Positions 31,978 to 43,560 of a DNA stretch of 64,000 nt are shown one piece after another. Numbering within the stretch: the first letter of the stretch is position 1; each line of letters starts with the position of its first letter. This DNA comes from Strigamia acuminata. Its lineage: Eukaryota > Arthropoda > Chilopoda > Geophilomorpha > Linotaeniidae. A program made the translations under genes and the position numbers. The notes beneath the pieces are model-generated. The model did no database searches, was not told where the DNA came from, and saw only the letters and a program-made list of their open reading frames with translations. The stretch spans positions 55,065,369-55,129,368 of the forward strand of contig OX442314.1 of NCBI GenBank assembly GCA_949358305.1, written 5' to 3'.

Positions 31978-33684
31978 TTTTGGGCCACACAAATGTGCCT
32001 TTTGGGCACCTCCGCCATTTGTTGTTGTTGTTCTGTTGTTTTAGTTGTGCCGCCAGGAACAGAATTTGCAGGTATTTCCTGATATTTGCGGTAAGATTGC
32101 TCTAAGATTTAGAAATGTTGACATTCTTGAGGATTTTGGTCAAGAAATGTCGCCTGATGGATAGCTACAGAATGAAGCTCAATGCCACATTGTACAGTGG
32201 GAGCTCAAACTGCAATCAGGTTTAGCCAAAACATCAGGAAAATAATAAAAACTAGTGCAAGTTGGGTGTTATAACCAAAAAACGCCCATCAAAAGACCTA
32301 TTATTTACAAGGAAACGTTCTGAGATTGAGAGCAAGGACAAGTTTCAGCAAAAGGAAGTTGGAAAAGATGGGCCTGAATAAGATCCAAGAATAGCAGGAA
32401 ACGTCAATTGATGTTTTATCAGGATTCAGGACAGTAAGTACACATTACAAATGCGGTACTCTCAAATCAGCAGGATTGCAAAAAGCAAGATTAGAGAAAA
32501 GGAGATATGGAAAAAAGCAGTCAGATCACAGATATTAATTAGTAAATGCTACACGCATACAGTAAATGACGTGCAGGCCTAAATACCAACTGTTATGAAC
32601 AGAGCTCTCTTTTAGTTTGACCCAGGGGTGACCACGAGGAGGTAGAGAGTTGGATTTTACACCCCCATACTCAAATAACAATAGAATGTAACCAAACTCT
32701 AAAAATTCAAAAGAATCATTAATTATCTCTGGGATTTCCTAGATTTTTTTGTGATCTAGGTCACAAACATGAACAAAAAAAACTGGATAGAGGAGAAAAA
32801 ACTACACAAACTGCAAAAAATATTCGAATGGAAATGAAAATCCCTACAAAATGACAAAGAAACTTGGAAAAAGACAAAAACATTTTAAAATTTTAAATTC
32901 AGTCTGAAAAATAAGACGGGAGGGAAAAAAGCCCATTTCAATTCGAATCTTAGGCCTAAAATGGAATGGAAACATTTTCAAGACATGAAAAAAATCGACC
33001 AAACAAAAAGAAATGTCAAATGGTAAAAAATAGAATAGAATACGACGCGGGACTGGTGAAATGAGAAATTGTCAAGGTTTTCAGCCTCAAACCTTCGTGA
33101 AACATCAAATCAAAAGGAAATTCAAAGCAAATTCAAAGCAAATTCAAATCTTGCACCGTCAAACATCCAAAATCGCCATCATGTCAGAACAAAATTACTC
33201 ACCAAAATGACTTTCTCAATTAAATGTACCAAAAACCACGACATAAAACGAAAGCAAAGAGAATGGAGAATGAATATCCCAAAAAACCAAGCAATAATTT
33301 ACGATCAAACCGAAATATCCTGCGAACGACGAGCAAAAACGAACAGAACCGCAGCGGCCATCATGGCTTCAAACAACCAAATAGCTCGTGGTGACATTCC
33401 ACGAGCCGTGATTGGTTCAGATCGGAGCCGCTTCTGCGCATGCTCCCAAAAAAATCCCCTCGCGAAAAATAAGAACATCCAAGATCATCGTATCATCGTT
33501 AGTTCCATTCTTTCTCCAAGTGTGGCGCCACCGCTGCTAGTTTTGGTTTGTCCCTTTGAGCCCTCTGAGCAAAGTATCCCAGTTGTAACGAAATTTATTT
33601 TCTTGTTTTTATGTCTTAATTTCATATATAATAACCACAGGATTATGTAATATAATTTAATTCTATTTCACAATTTTTGTGCAC
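31978..33684 (+). repeat. Long dispersed repeat, copy D2
   Basis: Partner of 26825-28598 in the same orientation, slightly shorter through deletions (for example about 30 bp missing after CGCCTGATG). The right part again has the CTTCTGCGCATGCTCC promoter-like block at about 33431-33446. An open frame (33069-33650) crosses it but is not shared by D1 and is not taken as coding. Confidence 0.7.
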
Positions 33685-33957
33685 TCCCGCCATCTGACGA
33701 GCGCAAAACGAAGCCCGAAATGGCCGCTTCGCTCACCGCGCGAATAAACCGAGGCCCTTGCTATAGAGCTACAAACCGAGTTCATGAGTGTACTTCACCA
33801 GCACGTGACTGTGACGCAACATGACCTCATTGACAACCAATAAGAAAGCAGTAGCTATTTGCGTATCAATAAGCTGTTGAAGGTCAGGAACTCTAACCTT
33901 CTCTCTCACTACACGAAATCAGCTCCTGTCGGCTTCACTCTAGCCCAAACAGTAAGT
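33685..33957 (+). promoter_or_regulatory. Candidate promoter and non-coding first exon of the NR2C gene
   Basis: A GC-richer island holds CACGTGAC (E-box), CCAAT (in CAACCAATAAG), and a pyrimidine-rich start (CTTCTCTCTCACT). It ends in a consensus donor, AAACA/GTAAGT, at 33952. It lies 3 kb upstream of the first recognisable NR2C coding exon on the same strand. The link is inference; no coding exon between them is proven. Confidence 0.35.
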
Positions 33958-36900
33958 TCTATTTCATTCTCCCCTATTAATTCGCCCCGATCGAACCCGA
34001 TCGCACCCGCCGTCGCTTCCGAAACGTAAAAAACACGAGAAAACAACACCGATAAACAAACAAAAAATAAAACCCGCCAAACAGCGCGCTGTGAATCATC
34101 ATGGCCGAAATTAAGCCTAACTTAAGCCTAATTGACCCGAAACTCGACGCAAAATGCAAAAACGTGCGAATCCACGCTGCGTTTCGGGCGAAAACACAGA
34201 AAATTCGTCGGTTTTTCTTTGTGCTTTTTAGTGACGAGGAAAATGCGAAAGGATGTCGATTTTTTTTTTTTTATATTCGCCTGTGTCTCTCTTTCGCACT
34301 AGTCATGTGACCTTTTGAGTGTTTTTTTTTTTTTTTATTTTTAAAAAAATATTTCCTACAACGCTTTTATTTATTTAAAAAAAAAATTATTTTTATTTTT
34401 AAAAATTAAATATTAAATCATTTATTTGTTATTCATACAATTAGTAATTTGCTTCATATCTTAGCGAATGTCGTAAACATCGCTTAAATAATTCTTCGTA
34501 AAATAAATTTCCTTCGAAGCAAAAATATAAATAAATTAAAAAAATATTTATTTCTGGGCGGGAAAGTGCACGGGTTATTGATTCTAATGAACTTTGTCCT
34601 TTCTGTTGCTCAATAACAAAAAAAAAATAAAAAAAAAATTAATAATTTTTTTAAAAAAAAAAAAAAAAATTTAATAAAAATTTAGTAAAATAATAAAACT
34701 GTTGCAGAGGTGAGAGTCTTTCTTTTCTTTTCTTTGTGACATTGTGTTGCCTAGCAACGCTTTTTTCTTTTCCTTTCTTTTCCACCTGGTTATGCAGTTA
34801 AATTGTTGGTGAGGTGGCCCATTGATTGTGTCGTTGCGAGGAGTGTCGATAAACAAATGATTTTATTGTGGGGGGGACAGGTGCAATTGGGCCCCTCGTC
34901 TTTGTGTCTGTGTTGGGAGCCGCCAAGGTCGAGAGGTCGTAGCCCCAGGTCATTGGGGCACCGACCCCCATTGACCCCCAACGACCCATGAACGCTGCTG
35001 CGCGCTCTCTGCGCATTTTTCTTTATTTTGCAGCTCGAATTAAGTGGGATTTTTCTTGATGAATTTTGTTCGTGCAGGAATTGGAGGTTTTGGTTAATTG
35101 TGCGGAGTGTTGGCGGTGGAGTTGGCGGACTCGAGAGGCTGATGGTGCGGCGGGACGACGGGAGGACTCGCGGGGTGGAGAGAGGAGAGAAGGCGAGGCG
35201 GATGCGAGGCGTGGACGGTGGCGGAGGAGCACGTGGTTGCGGCCGAGGGTTTGGAGGAGTTTGGCGGCGGTGTGGAAGAGGATTGATTGATTTGTATTTT
35301 TTTTTTTCTATTTTTTTTTTTTTTTTGGAAATTGGAAAATTGGAGTTTTTGATGAATAAAATGGAGAAATTGAAAATTTTTTTTTTTTTTGGTTTTTTTT
35401 TTTTTGGTTTTTTTTTTGTTCTGGATTTCATGGTTGGCCTGGAATTGGGGACTGAATGGTTGACATTGAATTGCGGTGTTTGGTCTTAGGAGTGTTTTCA
35501 AGGACGTGTGAGAATTGGAGGTTTTGGATTTTTTTTAATTTTTTTTTATTTATTTGTTTGTTTATTTGTTAGATGTGGTTTTGGAATTTTTTGGGAGGGA
35601 AATATTGCGATTTTTTTTTTAAATTTTGGTTGATGTAAGCAAACGTTTGGGAATTTGTCAAATTTTGTGAAAAATTAATTAATTTTTTTTTAAATTTTAT
35701 AATTTTTCGAGGTTTTATTGAATTTTCGTGGAAATTTATTTAATTTTTCAAATTTTTTGGTCGTAATTTATTTAGTTTTTCAAATTTTTTCGTAATTTAT
35801 TTGATTTTTCAAATTTTTTGGTCGTAATTTATTTAATTTTTTGGTCGTAATTTATTTAATTTTTCAAATTTTTTCGTAATTTATTTAATTTCTCAAATGT
35901 TTTCGTAATTTATTTGATTTTTCAAATTTATTTTCGTAATTTATTTAATTTTTCAAATATTTTGGTCGTAATTTATTTAATTTTTCAAATATTTTGGTCG
36001 TAATTTATTTAATTTTTCAAATATTTTGGTCGTAATTTATATAATTTCTCAATTTTTTTCGTATTTTATTTAATTTTTCAAATTTATTTTCGTAATTATT
36101 ATTTAATTTTTCAAATTTTTTCGTAATTTATTTAATTTTTCAAATATTTTCGTAATTTATTTAATTTTTCAAATTTTATCGTAATCAATTTAATTTATTT
36201 ATTGAATATTTTACAAATTCGATCAAACGATTCAAAATGGTGACCAAACTCATAAAACTTCTATCAAAATCCATCAAAAATCCTTCCAAACACGTCAAAA
36301 GAAAATTACAAAAAAACACTAAACAAAAACTCCCCAATTTAATCCCCAAAAACTCCATCAAACAACTTCCTACTGCGCGCCAACGCCAACTTACAACACT
36401 AACACCAACAAACACCTAATCCCAAAAATCCAAAAAAATAATTCAAAACAAATTCAAAATAAATCCAAAATAAATTTTAAAAAAGCCAAAAAAAATCCAA
36501 AAAAAATCCAAAACGACATTTTATTCCCGACCAAACCACCAACCCAAAAAAAAAATTAATTACACATCAAAACAACATCAAACTGGGTCACCCCGACAAT
36601 ATTTAATCACCGCACCACGCGAGGGAACGCGCTGGCACCGCGCGGGGAGCCCGCACGCCGCAATAAAAAATCCAAAAAAAAAGTGGGTCTTTGGAGTAAC
36701 GCGCCATTACGAGCGGAATGACGTACCTCATCGTTGCCATGACAATGAAACCGGGGTGTAGTGGGTGGCGCGCGCTCGTGACCGCCAAGCCAGTGACCTT
36801 TGGCAAGCCAAGCGTGTGCTGGGGCTCGCCATTCTCCTCCTTGTCCGTCGACCTGTGGCCAAAAGTGTGCTCACCTCAACCCCTCACCTGTCCACGAGTA

Positions 36901-37040
36901 CAAGTGGAATTAATTGAGTTTGTCCGTTCGTTGTAGGCGTTTTCTGGGTCGTCTTGGACTAGTTGGACAGCGCATGGCATCCACGGTTGGCGTGGCAACG
37001 CGGAGGAGGAGGAGGATCGCCGCCAAGTGTTGACCCGTAG
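33958..37040. other. Low-complexity spacer, probable 5' introns of the NR2C gene
   Basis: Mostly poly-A/T runs. At 35700-36180 a tandem array of a roughly 24-30-bp unit (CGTAATTTATTTAATTTTTCAAA) occurs. GC-rich islands at 34860-35280 and 36600-37040 may hold alternative promoters or 5' exons; the second includes TGACGTAC and a possible acceptor TTGTAG/GCG at 36936. No convincing coding exon was found. Confidence 0.4.
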
Positions 37041-40000
37041 GTTGCGTGTCCACCCGTGGCGACCGGCGTCGTCGTCGTGCCGTTGCGGAGCGCCGCTGAC
37101 TGGACGGCCAAGCTGAAGGAGGTGCAAGCGGCTGAACGGCTGGCCAAGCTGCGGGAAGAAGAGCAGGCGGCCCGATCGGCCGCCGCTGTTGCCGCTGCGG
37201 CGGCCACGTCGTTCGATCGCCGCACGGGCTTCGAGTTATGCGTCGTGTGTGGAGACAAAGCGTCCGGCCGCCACTACGGCGCAATCAGCTGCGAAGGATG
37301 CAAAGGCTTTTTCAAAAGGAGCATCCGCAAGCAGCTGGGTTACGCATGTCGTGGGAACAAAGACTGCGAAGTGACCAAGCATCATCGAAACAGGTGTCAG
37401 TATTGCCGCCTACAAAAGTGCCTTGCGATGGGGATGAGAGCGGACTGTGAGTGTTAATGCAACGCCGGCGTTTTGATTTATTTTTTTTTATTTTTATTTT
37501 TTTTTTATTTTTTAGCCGTTCAGTCGGAGAGGAAGCCCTTGGACTCGAGGGAACGAATGCCTTCGGGCATAACCGGTTCGACGCAGAAGATTTATATACG
37601 GAAAGACCTTCGTAGCCCGCTCGCTGCCACCCCCACGTTCGTGTCGGATAAAGTTGCCGCCGATGGAGACGTTCTGGTCAGTTGGAAGCGGTGGGACGAG
37701 GAAGCGGGCGAAGGGGTTGGACACAACTGACGAATGGTTCACGAAATTGTGAATTGGCCGTTAGCGTGTGACCAGCTGCCCACGCAGGCTGATCACTTAT
37801 CGGTTTTGCTAAGAAATTCGGGTGTCGCGGTGAATCGGGTAAAATTCGTCGGCTCGCGAGCGGAAGCTACACTCTCTGCTCCGAGCTTTTGAAGTTTATT
37901 CGCTTCTTTGCGTTGCCACCTTGAGGCGTGTTTTGTAAAATTAAAAGTTGGTTAGCCGTTTCTTAGTTGATGATAGGGTTTCGGTACCCCGGTTTTTCGG
38001 GAAACTCGGTGAGAAATCACGGTAGCGGGAAGCGAGAAATTTGAGAAAAACCGGTTCCCTCAAAAATTCGTTGCTGAAACTTGATTTTCGTCATCAAAAC
38101 GTTACATTTTGTTAGGTTTCGATGATGAAAATGGCCATTTTTGACAAAAAACAGCCAGTTTTACCATGGAAAATGGCTGAAAATGGCCAATTTTGAGGAA
38201 AAACGGCTATTTTTTTACGGAAAATGGCCATTTTAACCGTGAAAAATGGCTATAAATGGCTATTTTTGACTAAAAATGGCTGAAAATGGCCATTTTTGAG
38301 GAAAAACGGACATTTTTTTTACAGAAAATGGCCATTTTAACCGTGAAAAATGGTTAAAGATGGCCATTTTTGACGGAAAATGTCCATTTCTTGCAATTTT
38401 TCGTCGCCTTTAGCCTGATTTTTTTTAGTCCGGTTTATTGCGCACGAAATCGCAAAAGTCTAAAATTGTTTATTACACGTGTTAATGGCGCCGCAACGTG
38501 TTATTAGTTCCAATAATTACGTACACCCAATTCAGTTTTCACGCTGAGGAAAAAAAAAAAGAGATATATACGAGGGTAATTTCCTAAATATTTCCTAGAC
38601 AACAAACAAGGAGAATTTCCTAAATATTTTGTATAAAATTACAGTTAATGGAAATATTTTTCCTTAAAATTTAAATGAAAATTTGTCTGATTATTTATTT
38701 TGTCACTGCAGGAGAAAGCTCTGGGTCTGATCGATGCGGGTCTCATCAGCGGCAACTCGTCTTCGTCCGGCCACACGGGGAGGAGCGAATCGGCGGACGT
38801 GGCGTCGCCGCACTGCTACGCGGGGCTCATGGCGTCGCTCGTCACGTCGCCGGCGGACCTGAGCACGCTCGCGTCCGTCGTCACGACGCTCGCCACGATG
38901 GGCAAGAAGGGCGAACTGGACGCGGGGGCCGCCGAACTGCAGCGGATGGTGCTGAACGGCGAGACGGCGGCCACCGTCGTCAAAACGGAGAAGTCGCTCA
39001 TCTCGAAGGCGTTCGACACGATGGCCAGGGCGGTACAGTCGCAAAGTCCGATGCTACACGATGGCGTAAATTAAATTAAATTAAATTAAATTAAATTAAA
39101 TTAAATTAAATGTTAATTTTTTGTTTTGTGTTGTTGTTAACAGCAGAACAGGTCTCAGGAGCACATGCCGGTGAACATCTGTAGCAACGAAAACGAATCT
39201 CTGTTCGAGATCGATGGACCTCTTCTACTCGATTCTCACATCCCTTTTCATTTGACAACACCAACACCAATGCCTGCCTACCTGAATGTGCATTACATCT
39301 GCGAGTCAGCATCGCGCCTTTTATTTTTGTCGGTGCATTGGGCGCGATCTATTCCGGCCTTCCAGTTACTTAGGTGATGATGGGTTGCGAGCGGACCAGC
39401 GCCAGATTTAATTTAATGCTTGGAAATGAGAAATTTGAATTTTTTGAGAAAATATTTTTTTAATATTGAATTTTTTTAGACATTTGAGAAAATTTTTCTT
39501 GATTATTGAATTTTTTTAGACATTTGAGAAATTTTTTGTTGATTATTGAAATTTTTGAGATATTTGAGAAAATTTTTCTTGATTATTGAAATTTTTGAGA
39601 CATTTGAGAAAATTTTTCTTGATTATTGAAATTTTTGAGACATTTGAATTTGAATATTGAATTTTTTTGAGAATTTTGAGAAAATTTTTGTTGATTATTG
39701 ACATTTTTGAGAAATTTGAGGGAAGTTTATTGAATATCCTAGTAGCACGGATGATCGATTTAACATCGCATCTATCTAGACGCGATATTAAATCGTTCAT
39801 TGTGTTACTTGAAAAATTGTCATAAAACTAATCGGTTATATTCATTTTAGCGAAGCTTATTTTAGCGATTTTGACCAAAAAAGTCCCATTTTAGCAAACA
39901 TGTCATTTTAGCGACACAAAAACTTAGGTTTTAGCGACAAGCTGGCTCAAAAAAGTGGTTTTTATCAAAAAACCAGTAAGGTTAGGTTCGCGTGGGGTCA

Positions 40001-42963
40001 AGGGGGGGCGCAGCCCCCCCTTGTTAGCCCTTTTTAGGAATTAAAGCTAGGTTTTTGTGTCCCTAAAATGACATGTTTGCTAAAATGGTGTGTCGCTAAA
40101 ATGAAATCGCTAAAATGATGTACATCCAAACTAATTTAAACATCAAATATTTCTTGCGAAATTCATAATGTTCCGAATATAATAGGTGCGTTCAATATCA
40201 AATCGAAAAACCGATTCTCTCGATTTTCCCTGGCGGAAATGATGTAAAACGCGTTATATTTTTGCGAATCGGCCGTATTCGAGCGATCGAATGCGGCTGG
40301 TGTTTGGCAGATTCCCCGTTCGTAATTAAATAATAATAATTTATATTAACTTACACCTTTGCAAGTCATAACTGTGCAAGCTCAAGACAATCAAATACTT
40401 TTTTTAATCAAGTTTTTAGAATTGGATTTTCGGAATTTGGAATTGAATGCACCTAATGACCACTTCTCTCGATTTTAAATCGTAAAAAGACCGAAATTCA
40501 AATTAAATCCCGCCCATTCCTCCAAAGCTATGAAAAACAAATTAAATTAACGAAACAGTTATTTTTTCCAGTCTTGAAGTTCAAATATTATTGGTACGAG
40601 GTTGCTGGAGCGAACTATTCACGTTGGGTCTGTCACAGTGCTCCCAAGTGGTGGCCCTAACATCAATCCTCAGCGCCATCCTCAACCAGCTGCAGTCCAA
40701 TGTGCAACAAGGTATACAATCCATCTTTTATAACCTCGTTTATATATAACTAAATGTTAATTGCAAATTTAGATAAAGTGTCCGCTCAGAGGGTGAAGGA
40801 AGTGACGGAGCACATTTGCAAGCTGCAGGACTACGTGAACATGATGCTGAGGCTTCAGGTGGACGAGCACGAGTACGCCTACCTGAAAGCCATCGTTCTG
40901 TTTTCGCCAGACCACCCATCGCTGCCGGGATCGCGGCAGGTGGAAAAATTTCAGGACAAAGCTCACCAGGAGTTACGCAATTACATTCAGCAAACGTTTC
41001 CCGATAATCCAGATCGGTTTCCTAAACTTTTGCTGAGGTCAGGATCGCCAAATGACAACATTTGAATATTTTTTTTCAAAATTACATTTTTATTTTTTTG
41101 AATTATTTTAGGTTACCAACTCTTAGATCGCTTCTTCCGAACATAATGGAAGATTTATTCTTTGCGGGATTGATCGGGAACGTTCAAATCGACAGTGTGA
41201 TTCCTTACATTTTACGAATGGAGACGGGCGATTGTTCGAGCAATTCGACCGGTGGGTTTGGTGGTGGAGAAATTAATTGGAGTTTGACATGGGAGATTTG
41301 GGAGATTTTGGGAGATTTTCGCATTGAAAACTGCATTATTGAATTGAAAACAGCAATTTTTGCATTAAAGAGTGCATTTTTGCATTGAAAACTGCATTTT
41401 TGAATTGAAAACAGCAATTTTTGCATTAAAGAGTGCATTTTTGCATCGAAAACTGCATTTTTGAATTGAAAACAGCAATTTTTGCATTAAAGAGTGCATT
41501 TTTGCATTGAAAAAGTGCATTTTTGCATTGAAAAAGTGCATTTTTGCATTGAAATAAAATATTCTTGACCGAATGAGCTTAAAAAATGACCACAAGAGGT
41601 AACTTGCTAAAATGAACGAATTCTATTTATTGCTCATTTTCCTGCATAAAAAATTATTTTCAAGCTGCCTGAATAACAGTAAAATTCACACAAATAATGT
41701 GTAGTTAATTGTGGGAATGTTTAATAGTTGAAAGCCAATGTTTTTCATCATTCAATGAACCTCAGAATTTTATCGTACAGATCTCCCGTGTAGTTTCTGT
41801 AGCTTTTGTATGTTTGATTGATGTACAATGAGGAAATGAAAAATATTTAGGATTATTCAATTTTAAGGATATTCACCCAATTCTATTTTTGGCACCGTAA
41901 ATACGTTCCAGAAAAAACTGCTAAAAAAAAACGTACTAAAAGTGATTTTCATAAATATTTCCTAGACAACCGAAAAGGGGAATTTCCAAAATACTTGGTA
42001 GGAAATTACACTTGTGGAAATGTTTTTTCTTAAAATTTAAATGAACGGGCAATTTTCAAATCAAAAGAAATCGTGTAAAAACAGAATTGGGTGTAATTAT
42101 AAATTATAAATTAAATGACTGTACTTCAGCAATTAATCAAATCAGTGTTGTGCGCGTTACCGTTACAGTAACGTCATTTTAACTACGTTACAGAAACCTT
42201 ATTTTAACTACGTTACCGTTACGCAACTGTAACGGTAACGCGTTACTTTTTTTTGGCCAATTTAACGTTAACGGTAATTCGTTACTTTTTTTGCAGTAAC
42301 GAACGTTTAGTAAACATTACGTTGCCGTTACATTTATACAGGAAACGTTTTTGCTACATTATTATCGGAACACCAGTTATCCGAACAGCAGAATGGGATT
42401 TTTTTATTGATTTTTTGACAATTTTCACCTATTTCTAATCGGTTTTTAATGTTTTTTGACGGTTTTTATCCATTTTTGGTCAGTTCTAATGCTCTGGAGC
42501 ATCACCGTCACAAATTAAAAAATATAAACAAATGATACACACAACCGAAAGAGTTGAAATGTGAAATTTGAGCTAATTTAACAGTAACGGTAATGTAACG
42601 ATAACGGTAACGTAGCTACCTAAAATGTAACGATAACGGTTGGTAACTACGGTAGTTACTTTTTTTGCCAAGTAACGGTAACGGTAACTAGTTACCAAAT
42701 TCCAGTAACGCGTACAACCCTGTTAATCACCACGACTACTATTCAAGGGTGGCTCTTGATTGCAGAAATACAGTAAATTAAATACAATTATAAATTACAA
42801 TTAAATACAATTATAAATTACAAAAGTTTAAATTTTATCTCTTGTAAATGATGTTTTGTTTGAATTTGTCACAGGAACATCCGCAAGCGGCAACGAAGCG
42901 GTGGATATGACTCTGAATCAAAGCAATGGCCGAAGCGATTTAAGCAGATCGTCGAGTCCGTGA
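37041..42963 (+). CDS. NR2C nuclear receptor (TR2/TR4, Hr78-like), eight exons seen, 5' end unresolved
   Basis: Exons 37041-37446, 37516-37676, 38712-39065, 39144-39373, 40572-40711, 40773-41037, 41112-41251 and 42875-42963 have GT-AG borders and agreeing phases throughout, giving 1785 nt (594 codons plus TGA). Exon 1 carries the C4 DNA-binding domain ([21 protein letters not shown]-box CEGCKG, second finger ending CQYCRLQKC). It is followed across the junction by SVQSERKP and [12 protein letters not shown], a block specific to TR2/TR4. The ligand-binding domain has [36 protein letters not shown] and [20 protein letters not shown]. This is an orphan receptor acting in the nucleus on AGGTCA repeats. 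The start of exon 1 is uncertain: an in-frame TAG ends at 37040 and there is no in-frame ATG before the zinc fingers, so at least one 5' coding exon is missing. Exon 4 has a CAGCAG (NAGNAG) acceptor. Confidence 0.95.
38090..38400 (+). repeat. Degenerate AAAATGGCCATTTT tandem repeats in NR2C intron 2
   Basis: Many copies of AAAATGGC(C/T) and its complement GCCATTTTT alternate here, giving strong local self-complementarity. No coding is seen. Confidence 0.75.
38515..38690 (+). repeat. Short interspersed repeat, copy 1 (NR2C intron 2)
   Basis: Shares AAATATTTCCTAGACAAC, GAATTTCC and CTTAAAATTTAAATGAA with 41955-42050 in intron 7. ACACCCAATTCAGTTTT at its left end is the inverse of AAAACAGAATTGGGTGT at the right of the second copy, suggesting a MITE with TIRs of which each copy keeps a different end. 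Confidence 0.5.
39066..39113 (+). repeat. (TAAAT)n microsatellite at an NR2C splice donor
   Basis: About eight TAAAT units start inside the donor GTAAAT of exon 3, so the repeat forms the 5' end of a 78-bp intron. Confidence 0.9.
39420..39725 (+). repeat. ~40-bp tandem repeats in NR2C intron 4
   Basis: Imperfect units of TTGAGAAAATTTTTCTTGAT plus TATTGAAATTTTTGAGACA repeat about seven times. Confidence 0.8.
39840..40130. mobile_element. Foldback/MITE-like element in NR2C intron 4
   Basis: The left arm (ATTTTAGCGA..., then CAAACATGTCATTTTAGCGA and CACAAAAAC) is matched in inverted order by the right arm (GTTTTTGTGTCCCTAAAATG, then ACATGTTTGCTAAAATGG and CGCTAAAATGATGTACATC). The arms are about 90 bp and imperfect. 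The centre has a GGGGGGG/CCCCCCC hairpin near 40003-40020. It is non-coding; no TSD was identified. Confidence 0.65.
41335..41560 (+). repeat. GCATTTTTGCATT-type tandem repeats in NR2C intron 7
   Basis: Units such as AAAACAGCAATTTTTGCATT and AAAGTGCATTTTTGCATTGA repeat about nine times. Open minus-strand frames here are artefacts of the repeat. Confidence 0.85.
41950..42105 (-). repeat. Short interspersed repeat, copy 2 (NR2C intron 7)
   Basis: Partner of 38515-38690: TTTCCTAGACAACCGAAAAG, CTTAAAATTTAAATGAA, and the terminal AACAGAATTGGGTGTAATTA. Confidence 0.5.
42143..42722. mobile_element. Non-autonomous hAT-like element in NR2C intron 7
   Basis: The left end CAGTGTTGTGCGCGTTAC is inverted at the right end as GTAACGCGTACAACCCTG (16 of 18 match). 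CAG...CTG ends and terminal arrays of GTAACG/CGTTAC are typical of a hAT group. TTAATCAA (left, 2 bp from the end) and TTAATCAC (right) are near-identical 8-bp flanks, fitting a hAT TSD with small end changes. The 580-bp interior has no transposase. Confidence 0.75.
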
Positions 42964-43560
42964 TTCCTTCATCCGAGCAGATGGTGCAACAAGACCGTGC
43001 TTCAAGCGTTCACCTTTTGCCTCACACTTGCGAAAACCCACAGAAGAATTTTAAAAAAAGATAAAAGAAATATACGGACACGTTGAACGAAATGTTTATA
43101 TATATATAAAAAGAAAGAAAAACAACAACAAGAGAAAGAAAGAGAAATGTGCTCCTGGAAGTAATCCAGTGAATATTTTATCGTTTATTTGCTTTAGCAT
43201 AATATTAGATTGTTTCCACAAGGCTTTACAAGTTGGTTTTTATTTAATCCTTTTGGATGAAGACGGAGAAAGAAAGAAAGAAAGAATAATTATTTAAAAC
43301 AAATCAAAAATCATTACCCCCTTTTGGGCCCCTTAAATCTCCTTCTCAGGATATAAATGGAAATTGATGAAGTGTAATTTTTGTTTGTTATAAAAGTGCA
43401 ATATCTGATCTCAGATAAAATGTTTGTATTTGTTTAGTTGGCTGTAGTTGAGACTACATAGAGCAGGTTCCTTTTTATTTATTTTGAATAATGAAAAGAT
43501 ATAAAGAAGAAAAAAAATCATATTACATTTAAAAAAGAATAAATAAATAAATAAAGTTGG
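42964..43560 (+). other. 3' UTR of the NR2C gene
   Basis: AT-rich sequence after the TGA at 42961-42963. Overlapping AATAAA signals (AATAAATAAATAAATAAAG) at 43538-43556 are the likely polyadenylation region. The exact end is not provable here. Confidence 0.5.

Noticed and set aside
33069-33650. 193-codon frame in repeat D2
   Set aside because: The frame is not conserved in the paired copy D1 and shows no domain.
35028-35501. Arginine/glycine- and proline-rich frames on both strands
   Set aside because: They arise from GA-rich and poly-T low-complexity DNA, with no conserved domain or splice support.
36185-36419. Overlapping 60-76-codon frames on both strands as NR2C 5' exons
   Set aside because: Composition is low-complexity (K/N/P-rich), with no NR2C similarity and no suitable splice sites.
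41205-41595. Minus-strand frames over NR2C intron 7
   Set aside because: They are generated by the GCATTTTTGCATT tandem repeats.
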